The notes below the pieces were generated by a model, which saw nothing but the letters and a program-made list of their open reading frames with translations, was not told the origin of the DNA and did not search any database. Position numbers and translations under genes: made by a program. A DNA stretch of 64,000 nucleotides from Pelodera strongyloides. Taxonomy: Eukaryota; Nematoda; Chromadorea; Rhabditida; Rhabditidae. Position 1 is the first letter of the stretch; each line of letters starts with the position of its first letter. Location of the stretch: contig JAANDG010000492.1 in the NCBI GenBank assembly GCA_036852015.1, positions 47,680-111,679 on the forward strand, given 5' to 3'. Below, one piece after another: positions 31,688 through 45,304 of the stretch.

Positions 31688-33789
31688 CTACAATAGCAGA
31701 GCAATTGCGAATATGCTAATTAGGTAAGAAATTGCCGAAGATCCGGATTCCAATGGTAATTCCACGATTTCCCCGCCTGGGAATCGAGCTATATGTTCAT
31801 CACCGAAATGTCGCTGTTCGAAATTGGTATGGAAAGTGTACTGCTCGGACTGAAAAAAAAAAATTAATTTTATAATCATAATAAATAAATCATGAATATT
31901 AATCATGAGTATAATACTCCAGCACAAACTACAATGACATTCTGCAAAAGTACAAACTACAAAGTGCAAATAATTACCCTGCCGAGTCCTCGACTGCTAA
32001 TTGCTTGCACTTGTACAGTATACATCGAGCCAGGACTTAGCCCCTCAAGGTCGATTTCGCGTTGGTGCGGCGGAAGGATGGTTATATTATTGAGATCGCG
32101 TGTTGGAGAGCTGACCACCACCCTGTAATTAGTAGGATAATTAATGAAAACGATAATTAAAGGATAATTAACACACTGATAGGATAATTAAACATATTTT
32201 TGTTTTACCAAAGTTGTTAAAGCGAAATGCTAGCCTCTTTGGAAAATTTGCATATGATAAACAAATCTTATGTATCCTATGCTAATTTTGTACGATCGTC
32301 CACGACAATCGTACAAAATTAGCATAGGATACATAGGATTTGCTTATCATATGCAAATTTTCCAAAGAGGCTAGCATTTCGCTTTAAAGGGATCGGCTCA
32401 CCTCAAATCGTGTCTGTTTTTTTTGTTTCTTTATTTTCTATAAGGGATAATAAAAATTTGGAATACAAAAAGTAGTGTTATATTTCAATACTCACGAAGA
32501 TATTAGGTGATAAAGTGGTGGATCGATCGGCCCGAAATGAAAAAGTGTTAATTGTCCTGCCTTGTTTGTATGGGATAATTAACACTTTTTCATTTCGGGC
32601 CGATCGATCCACCACTTTATCACCTAATATCTTCGTGAGTATTGAAATATAACACTACTTTTTGTATTCCAATTTTTTATTATCCCTTATAGAAAATAAA
32701 GAAACAAAAAAAAACAGACACGATTTGAGGTGAGCCGATCCCTTTAAAGCGAAATACCAGTCGGTTTTTGAAACGCATCTCAAGTATCTGCAGTCTTATG
32801 CAGTTATGCTAAATGGGGTCTATTGGGGTCTATTTTTTATTCTAATTTATGCTCATTTGCATACGAAGCATACGAGAGCAGGGGTACTCGATGCGTTTCA
32901 AAAAGCGGCCGGTATTTCGCTTTAAGGTAAATCATATCTTTCTGCGAGCATCCTAGTATTCTGAAGTTAAAACTTGACTGCGTATTCTGTGCTCAACAGA
33001 GCCTAATATGGTTGCATGTATGTTTGCTTCGTTCTCCATGTAGTTAGTTTCACCATAAGGCTTATAGTTGACACGCACACTATGTTTCCTTAAAGGAGCA
33101 GGCTCACGAGAATGAACTGCTCAAATAGTTTCCTTTTATAGAAGGATAATGGGTTTATCTTCCAAAAAACAAGTATTATAAGGTTAAGCGCTTTAATTTG
33201 GAGGAATTAATTAATCTAAGAGCTCGAAGTCAAATATAATAACCTATCGTATGCAAGGTAGACTTCAAAGCTAAACATGCAAATTTACAAGTCATTTTGC
33301 AAGCCAGCACAAAATTTGCATGCCCACTATGGAAATCAACTATTTTGTACGATCCAAAATTTTGATAGAATTCATAGATTTACTCCTTCCAATTAAAATC
33401 TTTTGCATTGTAAAGCATGTCTTTCGGAATTTAATACCATCATCTTTCGATAAAAGGAAACTATTTGAGCACTTCATTCTCGTGAGCCTCCTCCTTTAAG
33501 AACGACTACAAGGTTTATTCTATGTCAGTGTAATGTGAGCGTCTTATCTAATTGCCTCATAAGAACAGGCAATTATCAGACGACAGTACCTGTATCCAAT
33601 TACAATATCCCCTCTGTCGGCGCGCATTCTACTCCAGATACAGTAAGCTGAGGTTGCAGTCTGGTGACATGAAAGCGGGCCTCCGTCCTCTTCACATACG
33701 TCAGATGAAGTGCCTGCGGTGGCCTCGCACGATGATGTCGTAAACGAGCCTTCAACGGAGGGCTGTAAAAGGGTAGTATGAAGATGCTT

Positions 33790-33831
<42 letters not shown>

Positions 33832-36800
33832 TTCTCTCTCTCTCTCTTTTCTCTCTTTCTCTCTCTCTTTCTCTCTCTCACCGTCTCTTCAATACAACAG
33901 CTGTGATCTACTTCATCTCATCATCGCTTTTCATACGAACTAAAATATTACAATTTACTAAATCCATACCTCAGTCTCTTCCTCCACAAACACTTGCACT
34001 GCATAACGGCATTTGAAAGTCAAATCGTCCAAAATAAGTTGACATTCAGAAACGCTGGCACTACGCCAATGACTGGATACGGTAGATCCGTCACATCTGA
34101 ACAATTATACATACAGTACATAGAAAACGGTGAAACCCATTTGGCGACGGTTCCCGCTTTTTTTCACGGACCAAACCATGTGGTGTTAACATGTCGTGAC
34201 CAAGGTTTTTCGAAAACGTCACGAAACGTCACGAAACGTCACAAAACGTCACGAAACGTCACGAAACGTTTTTGGTTAGGCGAGAACCGTTTGGTGACCG
34301 GCTACGTATCGTTTTTTTGTTCTGGGTAACTATTCCATCTTCATGTGTATTAGTACAGTATGATGTTTACGAATTGGTATACATTGTCAAAAAAAGAAAG
34401 ATAGCATGCTATATGTTTCAAGTTGGACATAACTGGACTGGAACTATAATACGCCACTTTTGTGTGCATCTCCATTATTGTTAGACGAAACAATTAAAAG
34501 CTAAAAAGTGGGAGCTAACACTCGAAATACAGTATGAATTAGCATGCATATGCAAATATTTTAACGTATGCTAATTCATACTGTATTTTTAGAACCTTGC
34601 GAAAATGTCCGTTACGAAAGGGCAATTTGCATGTTTTCCGTTCGGAAAGAGCACCCGACATATGAATACCGTGCTTAACCAGCAGGTTGGCTTGTTCACA
34701 GTAATATATAAAGCACTCACTCAATTTTTCGTGTCTTCACTATAAAAGTGTTTCTTTGTGGAGAGCAACTAGGCGTGTCCAACCAGTTTATTGTCGTTTG
34801 AAGGCTCTGCTCGTAGAATGGGATCTGAAGTTTTTTAATTAATATTTCTTTTTTAATTAGTACGGAGGTGAAAGATGAGAGATTACGAGAGGTCATTATG
34901 ATCAATAGGAGGAGAGAGAGAACGCAGAGAGACTGAGAGAGAGAGTGAGAGAGAGAAGAGAGACGGTAAAGAGGCAGAGAGAGCAGTGAAGTTATCTAAC
35001 GTCAACAAGGGAGGCTCACCTGCGCTTGAATTTCATGCTTCTTCTTAGCTTCCTTCATGGCGTGTGGTTGAGTAGGCACGTCATGAAGTGGTGGAAGCAA
35101 CGTCGGTGTCGGTGCTGGTTCCGACGTAATCTCTTCCGACGATGACGTCACCACTTCCGACGAAGTTGCAACTTCCCGGGATCCTTGCGACGTCTCGGCG
35201 CTACTTCCCACTTTACCAGTTCTGATGAATACGACTCCCTTCTCGCCTTGAAGTTCACCATCCGAGGAATCGACGACAGCATGGACCTAAACGAATTTGC
35301 ATAGTTTATATGATAATTGGAAACTGGTTTTGTGGTTAGCCCGCTGAATTTCACATGAGAGACCAGTGTTTCGATTCCGTTCGGTGCCAGTGAGCCTTCC
35401 GTTGGGTGTAAATACAACTGTGAAAAATAGTCAGTTCAGGGCAATATACACATCTAAAAATATCGTATTTCCATTGCCCGCTGGAACACAAAGAAGGGTT
35501 TCTGCCGTACAAGTTACAAAACCACGTGCCATGCCGCTTTAAAAATATTGAAATAGCAAATACCTCAACAATATAGACTGCTCCCGGTTCCAGATTCGTT
35601 ATCTCCGCCTGTGTTACGTGTGAAGGAGTCACAATACTATGACGGTCGCCAATTATTTCCCAAAGTCCCTAGAATCAATTTTCTAATTATCGATCGATGA
35701 GAAAATCTTTAAAGCGAAATACCGGCCGGTTTTTGAAACACATCGAGTAAACCAGCATTCTTCTGCAGCTTATGCAAATGAACATAAATTAGAATAAAAA
35801 ATCGAGTAAATTAGCATAAATACGTAAAATTCAGTTGTCCACGATGAGTTTTAAAAACCGGCCGGTATTTCTCTTTAAATGGAATCACTTGCTAAGTTAC
35901 TGCAAAACTTATACTTAAATTTAAATATAATTAAATATAATTAAACACGGTGCATTAAGCTTAGGGCCTTGAGGTGTGTATGCGTGTGTGTGCTTGCACT
36001 TGCGTTTTACAAACAAGCGCATTCTTTTTTTTGTGTCGAAAATGTTTTCGGATGCCACTGCCAACATTTCACTTTGAAGTTACCGTAATTCTTGATTATT
36101 TCCTGTCTCGTACCTCTTCATTATCAATATCTCGCTTGGCCTGCCGCTGAGTATCGACGACCGCCATCCTGCGCATCTGCTCTTCAAAAGTATCGGCTTC
36201 TGACGGGTTGGATGCGGCCCACGATACCTGAAATAGAAAAAATAAGATAATCAAATCCGTCCAAATCAAGCGTAACTTTGCGAATGCTGAATTTGCTGAA
36301 TGCCATACAACTACGTTTCATGTACTACATTTAAAAGGGCTTCATAAAAAGCATGGATCGCCATGGGTTATACATTAATTTATGCACAAATATTGCTCGG
36401 ATTCCTTCTTATTCATGCATGACATTATGTTGCTAACATATCATACACCACACGGTTATCTGCGCCTGAGGCGACTTTCCAATACTTCAAGGTTCAAAAT
36501 GCAGGAACAATGAGCACATTTAGATGAAACATTTGCAACGTATATTGAAAAAAAAAATAATGTAATAAGATTCGATTTCGCTTGCTCAAGGCTGAGCTCA
36601 AACTCTCCTTCTATAGCCTTAGGCCTTTAGATATTCTATTTTTCTTGTCGGAACTTCTTTGCAACATCCAAGCCTTCAAACTCTTTCCTTTATTTAAAAG
36701 ACATGGAAAATGTGTCAAAAAATATATGAATAACACATCGCTGTTAAATCGCTAAACAACGAGAAATTGCGCGCGCATGAGAGGCGGAAAGATGTCTCGC

Positions 36801-39800
36801 CGTTGGATACTGTACAAGGCTGTCCGCCGCAAACACGCCGTTGGCGCGCCAAATTTCGGCCGTGGCAGCGAACACCCCACTAATATGACATATAGACCGT
36901 ACCACATAATTCTTAATGGGCAGGTCGCTGTGCGGCGATGTCCAGTATACGAACTGGCTCCATTTTCCTGCGATCAATTTAGTTTCGCCCAACGACGTGT
37001 GACGCGGAGCGGATGGTGCGCGAGCTTCTGAAATGTTATATTTAACTTAGGCAACATTAGCTTCCGTCTTAAAATATTGCTCGGGTACAGTAGGCAGAAG
37101 ATCGCCGCGTTACTCTACCCTCCTTTTCAAAGGTATATTCGTAATAATTAAAAAAAGGTAACAACATGATTGGTGATTAATTATTTATCGGCACAAAATG
37201 AAGACATGAGAAAGTCGTTATTTTGCAGGCGCGTCTTACTTTTCACGGTGATAAGCGATCGTTACCGCGGCTGGATTCGAACCCCCGATCTACTGCTTGG
37301 AACTGAAAACTCTACCTTTGCACTACGATGCCCCTTGATTAGTCTCAAAACCCCTACCTTTGCTCAACCTGAATGGTTCACTCGGTGTTGAGAATCCCCG
37401 ACTTCCGTGTTGATTTACTGCAGCCACTCGGAATTGATAAAACCGGCCAGGTGATAGGAGATGCTTCAGTATTGCGTACATTTTGTTCTTCTGCAAAATA
37501 TAGAGTTAACCTTGGGAACCGAACCCGCGTCTCTCTTTTGCTCGGCAACTTCCTAACTGAGCTATCTCTTTCTTCTTCGCGTTCTCTAATATTTTATCCA
37601 CGAATTGCCTGACAATCGCGTCTGTCACAAGCTACCGTAATCACTACACTATATGTTCTAGCAATTACCGTACCACGACAATTGTCTGCCACTCTGACAT
37701 TGTCTCTTCTCTCTGATGTACACTCCATCTCCATTGAACTACGTAGACATTTGCATTGCTCGATTCTTCATGAGAGCTCATCCCCCGAACCGACCATCGC
37801 ACAACAGCTGACCTGAAGTAAAATCGATAAACCAATCAATATTCAAAGATGTCACGGGCCAGACTCGAACCCGCGTCGAGTGCGTTATAGACGAACGCGC
37901 TAGCCATTGGTCCACCCTGTCTTTTAATCAAATAATTGGTGGGCGCAATTCGGATCTCTAGTCAACCAATCAATGCTTTCTCAACTGTAAAATCAATTGC
38001 ACATTGATTATTTATCAGCCCAAATTAGCACAAAAATTTGCATACAATACATTATGGTGTAACCGTTGTCCATGCTACCTTTAAAAACCACGTGTCATAC
38101 CGCTTTAATAAGTCTTTCCTTAAAATACCAACCGTTTCCGCTTCCGCTCCTGCACGGATATATCTTCCGGAATCGGTAGCAGTCGAAGACCACTTTCTGT
38201 TGGTTTCTTACATTTTCGTGAGCAGCCCACTGTGCAACACTTTTCTGTTTCGGCACAATCTCCATCTAGGTGACACTCGGCTGTGCATTCCTGGAACAAA
38301 ATCGATAAATCGATAATTAAAAATCAATCGATATCGGATGAAAATCAATAATAGCCTTGCTTATCCTATATGATCCATTAATTAAAGATCAATAATAGCC
38401 TTACTTATCCTATATGATCCAATAAAGATCAATAATTTATCAAGCGATGAAATCAAAAGCCAAATGCCAATTGCAACGAAATTCATGGTAATGTATATGC
38501 AGTCTATGCTAAAAGGAAAGAATAATAATAAATAATAATACACCATTGCAGGCTTGTAATTGAGCAATCGATAAATCGATAGAGCAGAAATCGATATCCA
38601 AATGCCAAACGATAAAGTGATAAATAATAGTTGTGATGCGGTATAAAGTGATTTCTAACAAACTCACATAATTGGTAAATTTCTCTGGTTTCGGACAGTC
38701 GCCCGGCTTTTCGGTGTAAATTTTTTGTAGAAAATCGCAGGATTTTTGGCAGCTTTCTGGGTGCTCGGCGTTCTATAAAGTTATATGAATTGCTTGTTCT
38801 TACTGCCATTGTACTGATTACTGCGCCAGACTAATGATACAACAGAAGAGACTGTATGTATTTTAAAGCTGTAGTCTACCAAGTTTGCGAATTTTGCATA
38901 TGATACACACCCCAAAGTAGGTACAATACTGCTTTAATATTACGATTTTATCGCATTTTAGTTGTCTAATAAGCGCAAAGATTTTGGATACGCCGCTGGA
39001 ACAAATCATGAAACTTCCGAAGACTTAACTAGCATCCATGAAACGTAATTTTCAGGTACTATTCAAGTAGGCAAAAAAAGAAGCTAGAAGAACATTAGCT
39101 AAAAAATAAAGTTAAATACAATTGTAGAGCGACAACGTGACACGTCCCTTTAAAAACATAATAATTCTTACCACGCATAGCGATTGACAGTTATCCGTTG
39201 TAGTGAACTGCTCACGGCACGGATGCGAACACTGAAATATATGTAATTAGTTTAATTTCCTTTAATTATGTATTTGTTTAATGTATTTGTTACTCTAATT
39301 GCAAGAAGCCCAATCCTTGGCCATGTTGGGCACCTGGCCCTGGCCTTATTAAATGCTAAAATGAACTTCAAGACCTTGCGCCTCTACTAACAATAAGAAT
39401 GTCGTTTATCGTTGTAAAACTTGAATTATTTATAAGATTTGATTTGTAAAAATCTTAGATCTTCCACTCAATTTACACCTCACCGCTAAATCTCTCTATT
39501 TACATAAAAAAAATGCGACCATGAGCTTATTAACAAAGAATTAATTATCAAAATCATCCCAATTTCCTAATCTAAAATAACCCCTCCCAGTTTACACCTT
39601 CCCGCTATATCTCTCTATATTTACATACCAACACCGGTATGCGCATTCTTCACCGTCTATCTAACACGTCGTAGTGTACGTGAGTCAGTCAAGCGTACAT
39701 TTTCGGGGGGTTTTGCCTAGCCGTTAATGGGTCGGCCGGGGGAAACATACTATACATATATGTACAAAGAACTATTCCGGGGAGGGGGAGGGAGTTCACT

Positions 39801-42800
39801 AAGTAGTCGCGGACAATGCCTTATTGACGGGTAACAATACCTTACGGAAAGAAGGTCTTAAGGAGTAGGGCAGGTGAGCCAGGTATACAGTACGCGCAAA
39901 TCCCCAATGACCTCAGGCGTTGTTTTGATCGTAAAGAGGAGGTAAATGTAGTGGTTTTGGAAGTTATGAGTACGGTAGGAAAACCGTAAGTTAGAATAGA
40001 CCATGTTTTATTCAAAAATCTACAGTAGTTTCCAGAATTCATAATTTCCAGCTCACTAAATAGTCAGTATAGCTAGAGTGGGAGCATTTTACTTCACGTG
40101 TTAATTTCTCGGGATAACCTTGCTACTTATTACTTCGATGGATGCTTACTAACATAAAGAATTCAATCACTCCCATAGATACGCCGATGCTTAATAACTA
40201 AGTAAAATTACCTTGTTCCCACAGTAGATAATATAACCATACAACTACACCTTCCCAATAGCAAGATCATAATCTCCATTCACTTAGTATTATCTCTTGT
40301 ATAATCATAAAAGGTTTCTTTTGTCTTTCCACAAAACACTCATACCGCCGTACAAGGATTACATCAATTGGATTAGCATACATCAATGTCGCATGCGTAT
40401 TACATGACATTTGCATATATGTATCGGTATTTGGATCTAAGGGTGTGCCGCTTCGTAGCGGTGATGCAACCAGCGCGGTAACATCCGCGAGCGTGTACCT
40501 CCAAGTTACGATACAACAAAGACAATCAGGAAAAATGGCGGCAAGCTCAAAAATGTTGATTTGGATCCGTTATCTAGAGGAAGTTGGGGGGACCGTACGA
40601 CACAGCCGGAAACTTTTACTGGGACATGGTGTACTATTTGAAAAACCCAGGATGGTAACCGTGAAAAAGACTACAAGATATAAGTGCTGCACTTCGAACT
40701 TCGAAGTACCATAATTTGTGTGCCACATTTTCCTAGCTAGCAATTTATGCATACTACTAGAAACTAGGTAGACGAGGTTTAGTGGAATCTTTAAAAAAAA
40801 GTAAAAAAATCTTACCGACGAACAGTTTGCATACCGTAGCCTAATCCGAACTGCGTACAAGCGATTATCGACGAAAAAAAATCTTACCGACGAACAGTTT
40901 GCATCCTCCTTGCACAGTGTTACAATGTGGTGTTTCAATTTTCGACGCATCTCGGCATCCTGTAATTAAAGTTTTAATTATAATTGTTTTAATCAATACT
41001 CTAGGCAATTATCCTAACAATCCACCGTATTCGTCCTTCCCAAAGTTAATTGCCCAATTAGCATAGTACAAATACTGTAGCACCCCGTGTCCCGAATATA
41101 ATACGGTTAGCAATCAGAAAACCAATGTATGACAATATTTGATTGACCTCAAGTGTGCGCGCGGATAATCGCTGTTGTACGCAGTTCGGATTAGGCTACG
41201 GTATTAAGGTCATCGTTTAGAATACAGCCTGAAGAGGTTGTGGGATGGTGCGAATTATGGCGTAATACTGTAGAACATCTGCTTATTGGGAAGTGACAAA
41301 CACTTATTTTACAATAATTATGGGAAATTATTTTTATTAATTAAAAACAATATGGCATGGCTCCCTAGATCTCTTGTTTGCATACGAGAGCCTGACCGCT
41401 TAAAGCGGCATAACATCTGGTTTTTGAAACGTATCTTGGGAGCTATATTCTCACGTAGTGTACTGAATACGGAAATTTCCAAAATACGTTTCAAAAACCG
41501 GCTGTTATTTTGCTTCAAAGGCATAAAATCCCTTAGAAAGATTTAACCTTCCCCTACAAATCACATATATATTTTCTTTCTCAAAGTAACTACTTGTTGT
41601 CTCAGACTTTCTCAGCCCCATCTCTGTATAATTAACACCGTGAAGGTCATTTGCGTATAACTACTTTAGCAGTTCGGGATTCCCTTTCCAAAAAGTGATT
41701 CTAAATAAGCAGCCGGATGGTCAAGTGGTGGAGCGGCTTGTTTCCAAGGCGGCACTCTTTGGTTCGGTTCCTGTCCCATTCACCAGTGAGCATGCATTGT
41801 TTGTCTAGCTATTGTTACTTTTAGTTGGGTCCATAGCACTTGGTAGCGGTTAATTGTGGAGGGATGGTTGCCGGTCGGTATATATATAGATAGATACAGT
41901 ATAAGTGCACTACGGTATGAAAGGGTGTGAATTGGTGTGAAGTTAGGGAAAGAGAGAGAGAGAGACAGAGAGAGGGGGGGAAGGGAGAGAGAGAGAGACA
42001 AAGGGAACTACAGAAACAGAGTTTTCGAACTATGGATATTTGTCTATGAGTAGAATTTAATAAAATCTTCTGAGCTTTTTCTAAAACTCAAAATCATGAC
42101 TTTTTTTTCTTTTTTTCTTCCTCTGCCTAGGAACAATGCCTTTTGTACGTACAAAGTAGTGCTTCAATCATCGTAACTTCCTTCATCAAGTATATGTACC
42201 CACATCTCATCATAACTCCAATCCCTTACAAATTACAAATTATGCAACGTTCCTCGAGTATAATTACCCACACCTCGGCCATTATCTATGCTAATTATTC
42301 ATTCTGAACAATTGCATGTGCACTTGTTCTCGACAGAGCACACCTATTCACGGGATACATCGTGGCACTTGCAATTTGCATAATTACGCAACACTCCTAT
42401 TGTCTACTGGGTGGAACATGCACTTGAAAGTTGCTAGGGCCTCTTATTATATCCAGGAACATCCCCGGTTACATGCAAATTAAAGGAGTAGCACTTGAGC
42501 TAACTGCATACATAGTATGCAAATAATTGACTCAATCCATATATCTATAGAAGTAGCTATACTGGAACGGCTAGAACATTCCCTTACTATAGATTTCATG
42601 GCTTTGCTATTCCCTCTCTCTCTCTCTCTTGACTCTCTCTCTCTTTCTCTCTCTCTCGACTCTCTCTCTCTATCTCTCTCTCTCAGCGAAAAGATAGAAA
42701 GAGAGGGAAAAATAGCGAAAAATAAGGTAGAGTTAAGCAGTCATATAGTCAACAGTCAACACCAGCGTCCTTCATCTAACCACCTAAAACCCCGAAAACG

Positions 42801-45269
42801 GTCATAAAAACTAAAATCCTCTTTCAAGAACCCAAAGCAGAATGGATAGCATCCAAAGCAATTGACGTTTTCGAATAGGATAATTGGGTAATTGAAATAG
42901 AAACTCAAAAGCTTCCGCTCATCGCGGCTCATTAACTCTCTATCTCTCTCTCTCTTCTCTCTCTCTTCTCTCTCTCTCTTCTCTCTCTCTTCTCTCTTCA
43001 TCATGGATCATTACACATTCACAAACCAAAATGTCCATCAAAAGGGATCGCTGAAAACCGACCGGAAGTGGGTGAGAAAAACGAAATAAAGATTTGAATT
43101 TGAATGATTTAGAATGAACCGTTTTGGTTTTAAAGCGGATTCACAGCTGGTTTTTGGACACTGTATTCCCATGTAGTGTATGCAAATAACGCGCGGTACT
43201 ACTCGATTTTTCCGTCTAATGATATTCATTTGCATGTAACACGTGGAAATGCAGTTGTCCAAGATACCTTTCAAAAACCGGCTGTTGTACCGCTTTAAAT
43301 GGTAAGTCTGTTCAGGGATCAAAGTTCAGGAAGCTTCTCCAAAGGAAGGAAGGTCAACATATATGTCCACCTAACCACAGTGCATCATATTTATCACTTC
43401 TAAATTAAATGTTCGTTCCCCAGGTATACTATACAGCAAACCAGACCAGAGGCTTATGCCGCAAATTACAAACGCTTCTTATAATTGTATATACATAGTA
43501 GTTCCGGTCATCTGAGCTCAGCATTTTATTGAGCTCGCTTTTAATTGGTCCCATAGGGAAAATACACATGTGTACACCTTTGTGACTACTATAATAGGGT
43601 GAATTGGCTAGATGTCCTGCCCTAGAATTTGAAGTGATTTTATTTGAAAAGGGTTAGTAAAGCTTTAGTGGGAATAGGCTTGGATGGATTATGTAAAAAG
43701 GGTAAGAAAAAAGTAAAGGGTAACATACCAATAATATCTGACAGTAGGTTTTCATACATCATATATTAGTAAACTGTCAAGTACACCCGAGAAAAAAATA
43801 CTTCAAAAAGGTTCAAGCTTCTTTTTGCCCTCCCTCTTTGAGCCTTTTTTGCACCCTTTTCTACCAATTGAGCATTTTCCTAACCCTTTTTACTCAAGTA
43901 CCCTAAGCCCTTAGCTTATCTCCCTCTGATATACTTAGCTTGCCCATCAACCTCACATACACACAAAGCTGGCTAATAGCTAGGGGTGTGAGTATAATTT
44001 GGGGGCTTCTTCTTGTCAATTGTCCACTGGAACACTGCGTGCGCCTCAGAATATAATGAATGCAAATTGTCAATTGCGGAGCATTGCGTAGTGTTTAGAC
44101 AACTCGGAGGGGATGCGCTGCAGTGCGGGCATTTAGCACCCTTTCTCTCTAGAGTTGGCAAGGGTGCTAATAAGGGTGCGAGAGTTATTAGTGTCCGGGA
44201 GGCTTCATTTTGGAACAACGTTTGGCAATGTATGAAGTAACCACTATGAAATATTTGGTAATACTCTCTGTAGGAGATTCAACACTGCTTGTTTCATGTG
44301 CCCCACCGTTGTCAACTTAATTTAAAAACGTTTCAAAATGCCACGAATGTTGAGCAGTTGGTATGGCAAATGTTAACTTTGTAACTTGATTCTAATCCAT
44401 TTAAAACGCTCTATGCATTCATATGTTTTCTACGCTAAGAGCTAACAGCTGGCCAGTTTCCGGGCCCAAAAATGGTCCCAAATGGTATGAAGGGTGCTCA
44501 GCACGTCCATATTGAACGCGCGCACACAAAGTCGAGTGTTTTGCATGGGGTACATACCATGGTGCGTATATGTACCAATCTCACATTATAGAGAGCGCGC
44601 GCTGGAATACATAATGCGCGCCGGCAACAATACATGAAAGTGTATGTGGGAAACTACTCAGTTGAACGATATTATATTGTAATTTATGATGGGCATATGG
44701 ATATATGGTACCAACAGAACATATACCCTTACAGTGAGGCTCATTTTCAAATTCGTCATGGCCGAGTGGTCTAAGGCGCTAGTCACAGCTAACTTATCAA
44801 AGTTCGATTCCTGCTATCTGCTTGGGAGGTACGCATAGAACTTCAATATACTTTTGTATGATGATAAAATAGTCTTAAAACGGTTAACAACCGGTTTTTC
44901 AACCTATATCCCAACCCCTTCAACTTGGTCCGACAGTTTTTTCCCAGCACCTTCGCATTGCCCCAACGTGTAAATATGCTAATCCGGCACTTGTAGAAAC
45001 CGCAGTCGGAAGGCCTAAAAGGCCTAAGGCACTTGAGACAAATAGGTCCTAAAGGGGATGATTACCGTGTGGGATTAAGCCTTTCAGGGTAAGGTATTTG
45101 GGGTAACACCTTGCCCCTTGTAGCCTTCGGCGTCTATACATATAACGGATTACGTCATGGCTTAGTGAAGGTTATGCAATAGAGAAAGGATAGGCGCATC
45201 ACTTAATTTAACTTTGTTTGATATTAGTATATCACAATAATACTCTTTTACTGGTCAGCTGATAGAGAC

Positions 45270-45304
<35 letters not shown>

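Noticed and set aside
33699..33760. Donor GTATGTG inside kal-1 exon 14
   Set aside because: The reading frame continues through it and encodes the conserved YCIWSRM segment, so the exon extends to 33590.
35290..35417. Possible extra kal-1 exon ([14 protein letters not shown])
   Set aside because: Exon 35668-35564 joins 35286-35020 directly in phase and completes the FN3 repeat, so this stretch is intronic.
37257..37921. Functional tRNA genes
   Set aside because: Box motifs are present but acceptor stems do not pair and anticodon arms are irregular, so they are listed as tRNA-derived repeats.
38205..38215. Donor GTAAGAAACC inside kal-1 exon 5
   Set aside because: Splicing here breaks the WAP domain before its last Cys. 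Read-through gives CSRKCKKP and correct phase to exon 37812.
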